Shown here one piece after another: positions 7,556 through 15,127 of a stretch of DNA of 26,955 bases. The stretch is taken from positions 1 to 26,955 of the forward strand of contig CAZLLE010000001.1 in NCBI GenBank assembly GCA_964560425.1, written 5' to 3'. The translations under genes were made by a program, and so were the position numbers. The notes under the pieces are model-generated. The model searched no databases. It was not told the DNA's origin and saw only the letters and a program-made list of their open reading frames with translations. Each line of letters opens with the position of its first letter. Position 1 is the stretch's first letter. Source of the DNA: CAZLLE01 sp964560425 (lineage in GTDB: Bacteria; Campylobacterota; Campylobacteria; Campylobacterales; QNZT01).

Positions 7556-8352
7556 TGCAAATTAGTGTAATTATCCCAGTCTACAATAGAGCAAAACTTA
7601 TCTCAAGAGCTATTGAATCTGTATTAAATCAAACTTGTAAAGTAGATGAAATTATTGTTATAGATGATGGCTCTTCTGATAATACTCTTGAAATTTTGAA
7701 AAATTTTGGGTATAAGATAAAAGTCATTACTCAAAAGAACAGTGGTGTTTCAAGTGCCAGAAATAGAGGTATAATAAAATCATCTTTTGATTGGATCACT
7801 TTTTTGGACTCTGATGATGAGTGGGATAGGGATAAGATTAAAGAGCAGGTAGAGTTTCACAAAAATAATCCAGAAATTTTAATTTCACATACACAAGAGT
7901 TATGGATACGAAATGGAAAAAAGATCAATCAAAAATCGCATCATAAAAAATTTGGTGGATTTTGTTTTGAAGAGAATTTGGACTTTTGTCATATTGCTCC
8001 ATCTTCTGTCATGATGAAAAAAGATTTATTTGAAAAGATAGGTTATTTTGATGACTCTTTGGTTGTGTGCGAAGATTATGATTTATGGCTTAGAGTTTTG
8101 AGAGAGTACCCTATTGGTTTGATTGAAAAGGAGCTTGTTACTAAATATGCAGGACATGAAAATCAACTCTCTTTTAGTTATGAAGCTATGGATAGATTTA
8201 GAGTTGAAGCTCTTTTAAAACATGACGATCTAGAGATTGTGAGAGATGAGATATTAAAAAAGTGTGCAATTTTAATAAATGGTGCAAAAAAGCGAAATAA
8301 TATATCTACTCAAAAACAATATGAAAAAATAGAGATGAGGTATAAAGATTGA
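7555..8352 (+). CDS. family 2 glycosyltransferase
   Basis: 265 residues with the GT-A fold of GT2 enzymes: 'ISVIIPVYNRAKLISRAIESVLNQ' (split at about 3-26), VIDDGSSDNT (about 36-45), the nucleotide-sugar and metal motif FLDSDDEW (about 84-91) and the acceptor-side 'CEDYDLWLRVL' (about 167-177), whose ED pair supplies the likely catalytic base. No membrane segment is seen, so it is probably cytoplasmic or membrane-associated. The donor sugar and acceptor are not predictable. The start is GTG at 7555, overlapping the DedA stop (TAGTG); the end overlaps the next start by four bases. It is likely part of cell-surface glycan synthesis. Confidence 0.9.
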   Translation: MQISVIIPVYNRAKLISRAIESVLNQTCKVDEIIVIDDGSSDNTLEILKNFGYKIKVITQKNSGVSSARNRGIIKSSFDWITFLDSDDEWDRDKIKEQVEFHKNNPEILISHTQELWIRNGKKINQKSHHKKFGGFCFEENLDFCHIAPSSVMMKKDLFEKIGYFDDSLVVCEDYDLWLRVLREYPIGLIEKELVTKYAGHENQLSFSYEAMDRFRVEALLKHDDLEIVRDEILKKCAILINGAKKRNNISTQKQYEKIEMRYKD

Positions 8353-8678
8353 ATATCAAAATTATAGATTATAGAATACAACAGATTATTCATAATATAT
8401 CAGATGATTTCCGTTTTAGTAATAAACATGAAAAACATGCTCCCTTCTTTTATTCAGTAGAAGCTACTCATGAGATAGATAAAAGTAGCTATGAGGGCAT
8501 TATTGAATATATTACAATTTCTCAAAAAAGTATCAAAGAAGAGATAATATGGAAGCAAAAATTGATAGATGAAAATTCTAAAATAGAGGATCAAAAGTTA
8601 CTTGAGGTTATGAAGATAATTGAAAAAGAGTATGAAGAGTTATATACCTTTTTGACTACCTTAAACCATACTTTTTAA
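8349..8678 (+). CDS. unknown protein, 109 aa, in DedA-GT2 operon
   Basis: I do not recognise this protein. It starts with TTG at 8349 within the stop of the glycosyltransferase (TTGA overlap). It is hydrophilic, mostly predicted helical in the second half ('EEIIWKQKLIDENSKIEDQKLLEVMKIIEKEYEEL', split over about 62-96) and rich in Glu, Lys and Ile. It has no signal, no membrane segment and no cysteines. The tight coupling and sensible codon use support a real gene. Its last 23 bases overlap the 3' end of the opposing NYN gene, so the two transcripts would be complementary there. Confidence 0.6.
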   Translation: MNIKIIDYRIQQIIHNISDDFRFSNKHEKHAPFFYSVEATHEIDKSSYEGIIEYITISQKSIKEEIIWKQKLIDENSKIEDQKLLEVMKIIEKEYEELYTFLTTLNHTF

Positions 8679-9438
8679 TATCTCTATAAAATATAATCTG
8701 TTTACCTGAATTTTCTATTCTTTTTCTATAGATATCAAAAAGTTTAATATCTTCTATAAGTTTTGATAGTTTGCTATATCCATAGTTTCTAGAATCAAAA
8801 TCTGGAAACTGTTTTTTGATAAGTGCTCCACACTCTGCAAGTGCTGCCCATCCATCTTCATCAGCACACTCTACTGCTGCATTCCTTAGAAGATTTACCA
8901 ACTTTGTATCTGATTTTAACTCTCTATTTAGTTTTGGTCTCTGTCTAAATGAACCGCTTGTCTCTTTTTTGATCTCCTCTTCACTAGCTTCGGCATCTAA
9001 TGTTTTGAGTACTTCTACATAGATAAAATCATCACAAGCATTTCTAAAAGCCAATGGGGTTTTTTTCTCTCCTACTCCATAAACATGAATTTGAGACTCT
9101 TTTAATCTAGAAGCCAATTTTGTAAAATCACTATCACTAGATATTAGTGCAAAAGCATCAAAATTACCACTATATAGTAGATCCATAGCATCTATAATAA
9201 GTGCTGCATCTGAAGAGTTCTTGCCTTGAGTGTATGAAAATTGTTGAATGGGTTGAATAACAAGTTCATTCATTGGATGTTTCCAATTTTTTAGGGTAGG
9301 GTGACTCCAATCTCCATAAGCTCTTTTTACAATAATATTTCCATATTTAGAAATTTCATTTAAGATAGAGTTGAGAGAACTCATTTGTGCATTTTCAGCA
9401 TCTATTAATACTGCTATTTTTTGATTTGATTGTTCCAT
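8656..9438 (-). CDS. NYN-domain protein with LOTUS/OST-HTH domain
   Basis: 260 residues. The N-terminal NYN (PIN-like) domain, about 5-145, shows the metal-binding acidic set: AVLIDAENA (Asp13), NSSDAALIIDAMD (Asp77, Asp83) and ISSDSDF (Asp102, Asp104), followed by 'GVGEKKTPLAFRNACDDFIYV'. A C-terminal winged-helix LOTUS/OST-HTH domain lies at about 178-248 ('LVNLLRNAAVECADEDGWAA ... FPDFDSRNYGYSKLSKLIED'). This pairing is a known bacterial architecture thought to act on RNA, with NYN as a nuclease and LOTUS as the RNA-binding part. The acidic residues look intact. The ATG at 9438 has GAGGAA just upstream. It is a single gene on the minus strand. The target is unknown. Confidence 0.88.
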   Translation of the reverse strand: MEQSNQKIAVLIDAENAQMSSLNSILNEISKYGNIIVKRAYGDWSHPTLKNWKHPMNELVIQPIQQFSYTQGKNSSDAALIIDAMDLLYSGNFDAFALISSDSDFTKLASRLKESQIHVYGVGEKKTPLAFRNACDDFIYVEVLKTLDAEASEEEIKKETSGSFRQRPKLNRELKSDTKLVNLLRNAAVECADEDGWAALAECGALIKKQFPDFDSRNYGYSKLSKLIEDIKLFDIYRKRIENSGKQIIFYRDIKKYGLR

Positions 9439-9490
9439 TTCTTCCTCTTTTTCTCTTATGAAGTTTATCTATTTTTGACTTATTCTCTTG

Positions 9491-9496
9491 TATACT
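9491..9496 (+). promoter_or_regulatory. possible -10 box of the GNAT gene
   Basis: TATACT directly preceded by TG; transcription would start near 9503. This supports the translation start at 9520 rather than the in-frame ATG at 9430, which lies upstream of this box. Confidence 0.35.
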
Positions 9497-9519
9497 TTGT
9501 AAAATTTTATGGAGTTTAT

Positions 9520-10047
9520 ATGTATAGACGAACTATTAGTCCCGATATTAGTATTGCTTTGCAGACTCATTCACATGCCAAAGAACTTTTTAAATTGAGT
9601 GCCAAAAATAGAAAAATTTTATCAAAAATATTTCCTCATGTTGTTGAGAGTGAGGAGGAGATGGCTCAAAAAATAAAAGAGAGATTATTGGGATTTGCCA
9701 AAGAGGAGTCTCACTATCAAAGCATTTTTTATAGAGATAAACTTGTTGGAAGTATAAATTTTTATACGATAGATAGAGTCAACAAGCGTACAAATATAGG
9801 CTATTGGCTTGATAGTGATCATGAAGGAAAGGGGATCATGACTACTGTTGTAAAAGATTTTATTCAGATGGGGATTAACTATTATGATATGAATAAGTTT
9901 GAAATTAGATGCTCTGTAGATAATTATAAGAGTTGTGCTATAGCTAAAAGATTAGGATTTGAAGAGGAAGGTATTATTAGAAGTTATGGTTTTATCAATG
10001 GAAAAAAAATTGATTTAAGACTTTATGGATTGGTAATAAACTCATAA
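9520..10047 (+). CDS. GNAT-family N-acetyltransferase (RimL-like)
   Basis: 175 residues from the ATG at 9520, which has GGAG at 9511-9514. The frame stays open back to 9430, but that extension encodes an unlikely Phe/Tyr/Val-rich stretch. The protein resembles the ribosomal-protein/RimL type of acetyltransferase that uses acetyl-CoA: 'KLVGSINFYTIDRVNKRTNIGYWLD' (about 79-103), then the acetyl-CoA loop 'HEGKGIMTTVV' (about 106-116, equivalent to Q/R-x-x-G-x-G/A), and 'KFEIRCSVDNYKSCAIAKRLGFEEEG' near 130-155, typical of the family end. The substrate could be a ribosomal protein N-terminus or another amine; it cannot be told. It is a single gene between the NYN gene and ilvB. Confidence 0.85.
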   Translation: MYRRTISPDISIALQTHSHAKELFKLSAKNRKILSKIFPHVVESEEEMAQKIKERLLGFAKEESHYQSIFYRDKLVGSINFYTIDRVNKRTNIGYWLDSDHEGKGIMTTVVKDFIQMGINYYDMNKFEIRCSVDNYKSCAIAKRLGFEEEGIIRSYGFINGKKIDLRLYGLVINS

Positions 10048-10057
10048 TAAGCCAAAT

Positions 10058-10073
10058 ATTATTAATTAATAAT
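10058..10073 (+). repeat. 16-base AT palindrome upstream of ilvB promoter
   Basis: ATTATTAATTAATAAT is a perfect palindrome. It starts 11 bases after the GNAT stop and is centred about 44 bases upstream of the predicted ilvB transcript start, a position suited to an UP-like element or operator. Pure A/T content makes chance occurrence more likely. Confidence 0.3.
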
Positions 10074-10093
10074 CCCTACTATTTATTTTATTC

Positions 10094-10102
10094 TGTTATA
10101 AT
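10094..10102 (+). promoter_or_regulatory. extended -10 promoter of ilvB operon
   Basis: TG-T-TATAAT is a perfect extended -10 box, with T-rich DNA before it. The expected start is near 10109. A 12-base palindrome TCCATTAATGGA (10105-10116) covers that start point and may be an operator. Confidence 0.6.
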
Positions 10103-10108
10103 TTTCCA

Positions 10109-10200
10109 TTAATGGATTTGGAGGAAAAGGGTCTAATATTAAGTACTAACACTAATTGACCTGAGAGCCAACCAATAATAAAGATAATAAGGATTATATT
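10109..10200 (+). other. ilvB 5' leader with a 15-codon mini-ORF
   Basis: About 92 bases between the predicted start and ilvB. It holds an ORF at 10112-10159 (MDLEEKGLILSTNTN) with consecutive CTA-ATA-TTA codons for Leu-Ile-Leu, and two nested short pairings (TTGG 10118-10121 with CCAA 10168-10171; GGTC 10130-10133 with GACC 10158-10161). The mini-ORF has no ribosome binding site and no terminator hairpin follows, so leader-peptide attenuation is only a possibility. Confidence 0.3.
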
Positions 10201-11898
10201 ATGAAGTTGAGTGGATCTCAAATGATAATTGAAGCTCTAGCCAAAGAGGATGTTAGCGTTGTATACGGTTATCCTGGTGGAGCTATTATGAATGTTTATG
10301 ATGAGGTATATAAGCAGAATCATTTTAAACATATTTTGACAAGACATGAACAAGCTGCAATACATGCGGCAGATGGATATGCTAGAGCTAGTGGTGAAGT
10401 TGGAGTTGCTTTTGTGACAAGTGGACCAGGATTTACAAATGCTGTGACTGGTTTAGCAACTGCCTTTACAGACTCTATTCCCATGGTTGTCATTAGTGGG
10501 CAAGTTCCACTATCTTTGATTGGTACAGATGCTTTTCAAGAGATTGATGCTGTTGGTATTAGTAGACCATGTACTAAACATAACTACTTTGTGCAAGATA
10601 TTGCTGATCTGCCTAGAATATTAAAAGAGGCATTTTACATTGCAAGAAGTGGAAGAGCAGGACCTGTTCATATAGATATCCCAAAAGATATAACTGCTCA
10701 AATGGGAGAGTTTGATTATCCTGAAAATATTAGTTTACAAACTTATAAACCTCACTATAAAGGTAGTGTAAGACAGATAAAAAGAGCTGTTGAGGCTATT
10801 AGAGAGGCAAAAAGACCTATTTTTTATCTTGGTGGTGGTGTAATATTGTCTAATGCTTCTTCTCTTGTTCGAGAGTTATTGGAGATTACTGGTATTCCTG
10901 CTGTTGAAACATTGATGGCAAGAGGTGTTCTCTCTCATGAAGATCCTCTGTTACTTGGTATGCTAGGTATGCATGGAAATTATTCATCTAATATGGCTAT
11001 GAGTGAAGCAGATCTTATGATCTCTCTTGGTGCTAGATTTGATGATAGGGTTACTGGAAGATTAGATGAATTTGCAAAACATGCAAAAATTATTCATGTA
11101 GATATCGATCCTAGTAGTATTGGTAAATTGGTTGATATTGATTATCCTATTGTTGGAGATTTATCTAATGTTCTTAGATCAATGGTTGATCTTGTAAAAG
11201 ATAATTTTGATAGTGATAAATATCAAACTTGGAGAGATCTTTTGAATCGTTATAATGAGATTCACCCTTTGGGATATTCAGAAGATTCAGAAGCTCTAAA
11301 ACCACAATGGGTAATACAGAGAGTTGGAGAGACCCTTGGAGATAGAGCCGTAATTAGTACGGATGTTGGACAACATCAGATGTGGACAGCTCAATTTTAT
11401 CCATTTTCATATCCTAGACAATTTGTAACAAGTGGTGGACTTGGAACTATGGGATTTGGTTTTCCTGCTGCTATGGGTGCTTATGCTGGTGCTGATGATA
11501 AGGTGAGTATCAACTTTACTGGTGATGGTTCTATTTTGATGAATATTCAAGAGTTAATGACTTCGGTTGAACATAAAATTCCTGTTATCAACATTATTTT
11601 GAATAATAGCTTTTTAGGAATGGTTAGACAGTGGCAGACATTCTTTTATGACAAGAGATATGCAGAGACAGATTTGAGTATGCAACCAGATTTTGTAAAA
11701 CTTGCTGAAAGTTTTGGTGGTGTTGGTTATCGTGTAACAACAAAAGATGAGTTTGATGCAGCACTTAAAGATGCGGTTGATAAGGGTGTTGTTGCCATGA
11801 TTGATGTTGTTGTAGATCGTTTGGAAAATGTACTTCCAATGGTTCCAAGTGGTGGTACACTTTATAATATGATGTTAGATTATAAGGAAGATGTATAA
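10201..11898 (+). CDS. ilvB: acetolactate synthase, large (catalytic) subunit
   Basis: 565 residues, normal length. It condenses two pyruvates to acetolactate, or pyruvate with 2-oxobutyrate, the first shared step of valine, leucine and isoleucine synthesis, using thiamine diphosphate, Mg and FAD. The three family domains are present: the N-terminal TPP domain with YGYPGGAIM (22-30), catalytic Glu50 in 'TRHEQAAIHAADGYARASG' and 'VTSGPGFTN'; the central FAD-binding domain (about 190-330); and the C-terminal TPP/Mg motif GDG (441-443) to NN (468-469), followed by 'FLGMVRQWQ'. AAGGA at 10189-10193 is a good ribosome binding site. The last base of its stop is the first base of ilvH, so the subunits are made together. 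The ilvB and ilvI names are used interchangeably in this group. Confidence 0.96.
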   Translation: MKLSGSQMIIEALAKEDVSVVYGYPGGAIMNVYDEVYKQNHFKHILTRHEQAAIHAADGYARASGEVGVAFVTSGPGFTNAVTGLATAFTDSIPMVVISGQVPLSLIGTDAFQEIDAVGISRPCTKHNYFVQDIADLPRILKEAFYIARSGRAGPVHIDIPKDITAQMGEFDYPENISLQTYKPHYKGSVRQIKRAVEAIREAKRPIFYLGGGVILSNASSLVRELLEITGIPAVETLMARGVLSHEDPLLLGMLGMHGNYSSNMAMSEADLMISLGARFDDRVTGRLDEFAKHAKIIHVDIDPSSIGKLVDIDYPIVGDLSNVLRSMVDLVKDNFDSDKYQTWRDLLNRYNEIHPLGYSEDSEALKPQWVIQRVGETLGDRAVISTDVGQHQMWTAQFYPFSYPRQFVTSGGLGTMGFGFPAAMGAYAGADDKVSINFTGDGSILMNIQELMTSVEHKIPVINIILNNSFLGMVRQWQTFFYDKRYAETDLSMQPDFVKLAESFGGVGYRVTTKDEFDAALKDAVDKGVVAMIDVVVDRLENVLPMVPSGGTLYNMMLDYKEDV

Positions 11899-12368
11899 TG
11901 GAAGTAAGAAAAGTAATCTCTGTAATTGTATTGAATGAAGATGGTGTTCTCTCTCGTGTAGCTGGATTGTTTGCGGGTAGGGGATATAATATTGAGTCGC
12001 TAACAGTAGCACCAATTCCTAATAGTGAATTTTCAAGATTTACTATTGTTACAAGTGGTAGTGAGAGAGTTTTGGAACAGATTACAAAACAGCTTCATAA
12101 ACTTATCCCTACTTATAAAGTAATTGAGACGCAAGATGTTGTAGAAAAAGAGATGGTACTTGTAAAAATACCACTTGCTGGTAATTTAGCTGGTTTAGAT
12201 GCTATTTTGAATGGCTATAATGGAAGTGTTGCTAACTCTACTGATGATTCACTGATTTTAATGGCTGTTGATGACTCTTCAAGAATCAAAAACTTCTTGA
12301 AGATTATCCAAAAATTTAACCCTACAAATGTTGTTCGTGGTGGATCAGTCTCTATGGAGAAAATTTAG
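11898..12368 (+). CDS. ilvH: acetolactate synthase, small (regulatory) subunit
   Basis: 156 residues. The N-terminal ACT domain (about 5-75) has 'ISVIVLNEDGVLSRVAGLFAGRGYNIESLTVAP', the usual valine-binding region, and 'SRFTIVT'. The C-terminal domain (about 85-156) starts with 'EKEMVLVKI' and ends in 'FNPTNVVRGGSVSM', a close match to the IlvH ending with its RGG-type motif. It stimulates the large subunit and mediates valine inhibition. The start overlaps the ilvB stop (TAATG). The next gene, lpxD, begins two bases after its stop. Confidence 0.95.
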   Translation: MEVRKVISVIVLNEDGVLSRVAGLFAGRGYNIESLTVAPIPNSEFSRFTIVTSGSERVLEQITKQLHKLIPTYKVIETQDVVEKEMVLVKIPLAGNLAGLDAILNGYNGSVANSTDDSLILMAVDDSSRIKNFLKIIQKFNPTNVVRGGSVSMEKI

Positions 12369-12370
12369 AG

Positions 12371-13318
12371 ATGAGAATTAAAGAGTTAATCTCTATCTTA
12401 GAACTCTCTTATGATGGAGAAGATTTTGAGATAGAGGCTATTAATACACTTGTGGATGCTAAAGGTAATGAAATATCTTTTTTTAATAATCCAAAGTATC
12501 TATCTCAGCTAGAATCTACTAAAGCAAAAGCTGTTTTTATTAGTGAAAAATTTGCTTCATCTTTGCCTAGTGGATCAAATGCAATTATTGCTTTGGATCC
12601 ATACTTGGCAATGGCTAGAGCAAGTAAATTTTTTGCGAAAGCATTAGTAAGAGAGAAAAAAGATCCTACTATTGCATCAGATGTAAATATTTATGAAAAT
12701 GTGCATATTGGTAATGGTTCTATAATTGGAAAAAATGTAACTATCCTTTCAGGTGCTTTTATTGGCGAAGAGGTAGAGATTGGGGACAATACTACTATTT
12801 ATCCAAATGTAACAATTTATAATGATACACAAATAGGCAAAAATTGTACTATTCATGCAGGAACTGTAATTGGTAGTGATGGTTTTGGTTATGCACACAC
12901 TTCGCTGGGTGAACATGTCAAAATTTACCATAATGGTGCAGTTGTATTAGAAGATGATGTAGAGATAGGTGCAAATAGTACAATAGATAGAGCAGTGTTT
13001 GGTTTGACACTTATTAAACAAGGTACAAAAATTGATAATTTAGTACAAATTGGTCACAATTGTGAAGTCGGTATGCACTCTATTATTGTATCTCAAGCAG
13101 GACTTTCTGGATCATCTACTTTAGGTAGAAATGTAGTTATGGGTGGTCAAGCCGCAACAGCTGGTCATTTAACAATAGGAGATTTTGCAACAATTGCCGC
13201 TCGTGGTGGTGTAACAAAATCTATAGAGGGGGGTAAAGTATATAGTGGTTTTCCACTAATGCTTCACAAAGATTGGCTTAGATTACAAGCTAAAATATCA
13301 AAATTTTTTAAAAAATAG
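12371..13318 (+). CDS. lpxD: UDP-3-O-acylglucosamine N-acyltransferase
   Basis: 315 residues, a normal LpxD. It adds the second hydroxyacyl chain from acyl-ACP to UDP-3-O-acyl-glucosamine, the third step of lipid A synthesis, in the cytoplasm as a trimer. The N-terminal uridine-binding domain (about 1-95) includes ISFFNNPKYLSQL. A left-handed beta-helix of hexapeptide repeats follows (about 100-285; for example 'NVHIGNGSIIGKNVTI' and 'GEEVEIGDNTTIYPNVTIY'), with catalytic His229 in VQIGHNCEVG and the conserved 'GSDGFGYA' (168-175). The C-terminal helix 'MLHKDWLRLQAKISKFFKK' fits. It lies in the ilv operon, an arrangement I recall from Campylobacter, so lipid A and branched-chain amino acid genes share a transcript. 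There is only a weak, distant GGAG as ribosome binding site, suggesting coupling to ilvH. Confidence 0.95.
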   Translation: MRIKELISILELSYDGEDFEIEAINTLVDAKGNEISFFNNPKYLSQLESTKAKAVFISEKFASSLPSGSNAIIALDPYLAMARASKFFAKALVREKKDPTIASDVNIYENVHIGNGSIIGKNVTILSGAFIGEEVEIGDNTTIYPNVTIYNDTQIGKNCTIHAGTVIGSDGFGYAHTSLGEHVKIYHNGAVVLEDDVEIGANSTIDRAVFGLTLIKQGTKIDNLVQIGHNCEVGMHSIIVSQAGLSGSSTLGRNVVMGGQAATAGHLTIGDFATIAARGGVTKSIEGGKVYSGFPLMLHKDWLRLQAKISKFFKK

Positions 13319-13329
13319 GAGAAAAAAAG

Positions 13330-13563
13330 ATGAGTAAAGAGGGAAAATTAATCAAATCATTTGGTTTGGCTGGAACAAAAGAGGGAACTATTTCTGTAAT
13401 GCATTTGGATGAACCATATGGCTCAGGCTCTTCAGCTGTGACAAGTATAGGTATATCTTTGAAGGGAAATACAGAAGAGCCAGATTGGAAAGCACATATT
13501 CCTTATGAAAATTTAGATGATTTAATAGACGCTCTTATGGAAGCTAGAAAACAACAAGCATAG
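13330..13563 (+). CDS. unknown 77-aa protein, last gene of ilv-lpxD operon
   Basis: I do not recognise a family. The 77 residues read as a compact acidic beta-rich protein ('TKEGTISVMHLDEPYGSGSS', 'SAVTSIGISLKGNTEEPDW') with a C-terminal helix (IPYENLDDLIDALMEARKQQ, about 56-75). There is no signal or membrane segment. It has a strong AGGAG (13318-13322) seven bases before the ATG and follows lpxD by 11 bases, so it is surely translated. The stop codon sits within the stem of the terminator hairpin. The function cannot be guessed from context, since the operon mixes amino acid and lipid A genes. Confidence 0.7.
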   Translation: MSKEGKLIKSFGLAGTKEGTISVMHLDEPYGSGSSAVTSIGISLKGNTEEPDWKAHIPYENLDDLIDALMEARKQQA

Positions 13564-13581
13564 GGGGTACTCCCTATGCTT
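13556..13581. terminator. hairpin terminator between converging operons
   Basis: Perfect 10-base arms AAGCATAGGG (13556-13565) and CCCTATGCTT (13572-13581) around the 6-base loop GGTACT. It includes the stop codon of the 77-aa gene and lies 10 bases from the pyruvate kinase stop on the other strand. T-rich sequence follows mainly on the minus strand (GTTGTTTTC), so it may serve both directions but better for pyk. Confidence 0.7.
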
Positions 13582-13590
13582 ATTAAGTAT

Positions 13591-15036
13591 CTATATAAGA
13601 TCTTCTGCTGGTTTTTGATATTTATTTACAATTTTTTTCATTGAGTGTTTGTTTAAAACTCTAATTAGGTTTGTTGAACCTTTTTTACCTGTAAAATCTC
13701 CCATAGTAGCAATAAATCTGCTATTTTCTTTAATAATATTTCTCTTTTGTGCATCTAGAATAAAATTATAGATAAGTTCTGATGGTACTTTACCCTGTTC
13801 TATTTTGATTGTTTCAACACCCCATACAACTTTTAGTTTTCTTAGTGTTTCACAAGAGAAACTTACTGCATAAATTGGAGTTTCTGGTCTATATTTGGCT
13901 AAACTTTTTGCACTAAATCCACTAGCTGTAAAAGCAATTAAAGCATCTTTTTCAAGATAGTGTGAAAGTTCCACTGCGGCATGAGCTATAGCCTCTCTGC
14001 TCTTTTTTGATGGTTTAAAATCTTTATAATATGGATACTCCTCTTCTGCTTCTATAATTGAATTCATAAGTACATCTACAGACTCTAATGGGAATTTTCC
14101 AATTGTTGTTTCATCTGAGAGCATAACGGCATCAGTGCCATCATATACAGCATTTGCAATATCTGATACTTCTGCTCTTGTAGGAAAAGGGGCATTTACC
14201 ATAGATGAGAGCATTTGTGTTGCTGTGATTACAGGTAAATTCCTCTCATTTGCTTTTTTAATGATCTTCTTTTGTAATCTTGGTACTCTATCTACTCCTA
14301 GTTCTGCACCCAAATCACCTCTTGCTACCATTACTCCATCACTCTTATCTAATATTTCATTTAGTTTATTGATTGCACCACTCATCTCTATTTTGGATAT
14401 AATCATTGGATTAGCTTTGAATTTTTTGAGTATTTTTTTTGCTTTTATAATATCATCACCACTCTGTACAAATGATAGTGCAACAATATCTATGTTGTGT
14501 TCTGCTCCAAACTCTAAATCTTTCTCATCTTTTGGTGTAATTGCAGATATTCCCAATTTTGTATTTGGAAAGTTTACACCCTTTTTTGAGGTGAGTATTC
14601 CATCATTAAGTAGTTTTAGTGTTAATTTATCTGACTCTTTTTTCTCTATGGTACTACGGATTGTACCATCTGCAAAATAGACCTCTTCACCCACTTCTGC
14701 CAAATCTATTATTTGTGGGTAAGATAGATCTAATATTTTTGGATCTGAACTTTGTTCTTTTGATAAAAAGATAGTATCGCCTCTTTTTAGCTCTAGTTCT
14801 CCATCTATTTTCCCAATTCTAACTTTTGGACCTGATATATCTTGTAATATAGCAACTATTTTATCTAATTTTTGACTCACTGCTCTAATATTTTTAATGT
14901 TATTTGCATGTGCCTCATAATCTCCATGGGAGAAATTTAGTCTAAATACATCTACCCCTTTTTCAATGAGTTTGGTAATTTGACTTATGCTTTCGGTTGC
15001 GGGACCGATAGTAATTACAACTTTTGTTTTTCTCAA
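13591..15036 (-). CDS. pyk: pyruvate kinase
   Basis: 481 residues, normal length. It transfers phosphate from phosphoenolpyruvate to ADP, giving pyruvate and ATP. Motifs: 'KVVITIGPATES' at the N-terminus, 'DVFRLNFSHGDY' (about 29-40), the B domain (about 68-165), 'IISKIEMSGAINKLNEI' with the catalytic Lys and metal-binding Glu, 'SDGVMVARGDLGAELG' (about 232-247), 'PVITATQMLSSM' and 'PTRAEVSDIANAVYDGTDAVMLSDETTIGKFP' (family signature), then a C-terminal allosteric-type domain to residue 481. It starts with TTG at 15036, with AAGGA upstream. It supplies the pyruvate used by acetolactate synthase encoded across the terminator, though the operons are separate. In many autotrophic Campylobacterota glycolysis is incomplete, so its role may be in PEP/pyruvate balance. 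Confidence 0.96.
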   Translation of the reverse strand: MRKTKVVITIGPATESISQITKLIEKGVDVFRLNFSHGDYEAHANNIKNIRAVSQKLDKIVAILQDISGPKVRIGKIDGELELKRGDTIFLSKEQSSDPKILDLSYPQIIDLAEVGEEVYFADGTIRSTIEKKESDKLTLKLLNDGILTSKKGVNFPNTKLGISAITPKDEKDLEFGAEHNIDIVALSFVQSGDDIIKAKKILKKFKANPMIISKIEMSGAINKLNEILDKSDGVMVARGDLGAELGVDRVPRLQKKIIKKANERNLPVITATQMLSSMVNAPFPTRAEVSDIANAVYDGTDAVMLSDETTIGKFPLESVDVLMNSIIEAEEEYPYYKDFKPSKKSREAIAHAAVELSHYLEKDALIAFTASGFSAKSLAKYRPETPIYAVSFSCETLRKLKVVWGVETIKIEQGKVPSELIYNFILDAQKRNIIKENSRFIATMGDFTGKKGSTNLIRVLNKHSMKKIVNKYQKPAEDLI

Positions 15037-15065
15037 CGGGAATCCTTTTTTTTATTTTGTTTGAA

Positions 15066-15071
15066 ATAGTA
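15066..15071 (-). promoter_or_regulatory. possible -10 box of pyk
   Basis: TACTAT on the minus strand, directly preceded by TG, in the 91-base gap before pyk. The start would be near 15059, giving a leader of about 23 bases with the ribosome binding site. Confidence 0.35.
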
Positions 15072-15127
15072 CAATATTTTTAACTTTTAACTGTTAAATA
15101 AAATATATTTAATTTTTTTTCTAAATT

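Noticed and set aside
9430..9519. Longer GNAT reading frame starting at 9430
   Set aside because: The added 30 residues are Phe/Tyr-rich, overlap the start of the divergent NYN gene, precede the predicted promoter, and lack a ribosome binding site; the ATG at 9520 has GGAG.
10158..10180. CTGAGAG string before ilvB as a thiamine (TPP) riboswitch
   Set aside because: Only this short string matches; the other conserved TPP riboswitch segments and stems are absent.
14135..14680. 181-codon plus-strand frame inside pyk
   Set aside because: It is antisense to well-conserved pyruvate kinase motifs, has low-complexity Ser/Phe/Leu composition, and no ribosome binding site or family match.
15037..15127. 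T-rich stretch before pyk as a terminator of the EAL sensor operon
   Set aside because: T runs are present but no stable stem precedes them on the minus strand; the small TTAAC/GTTAA dyad is too weak.
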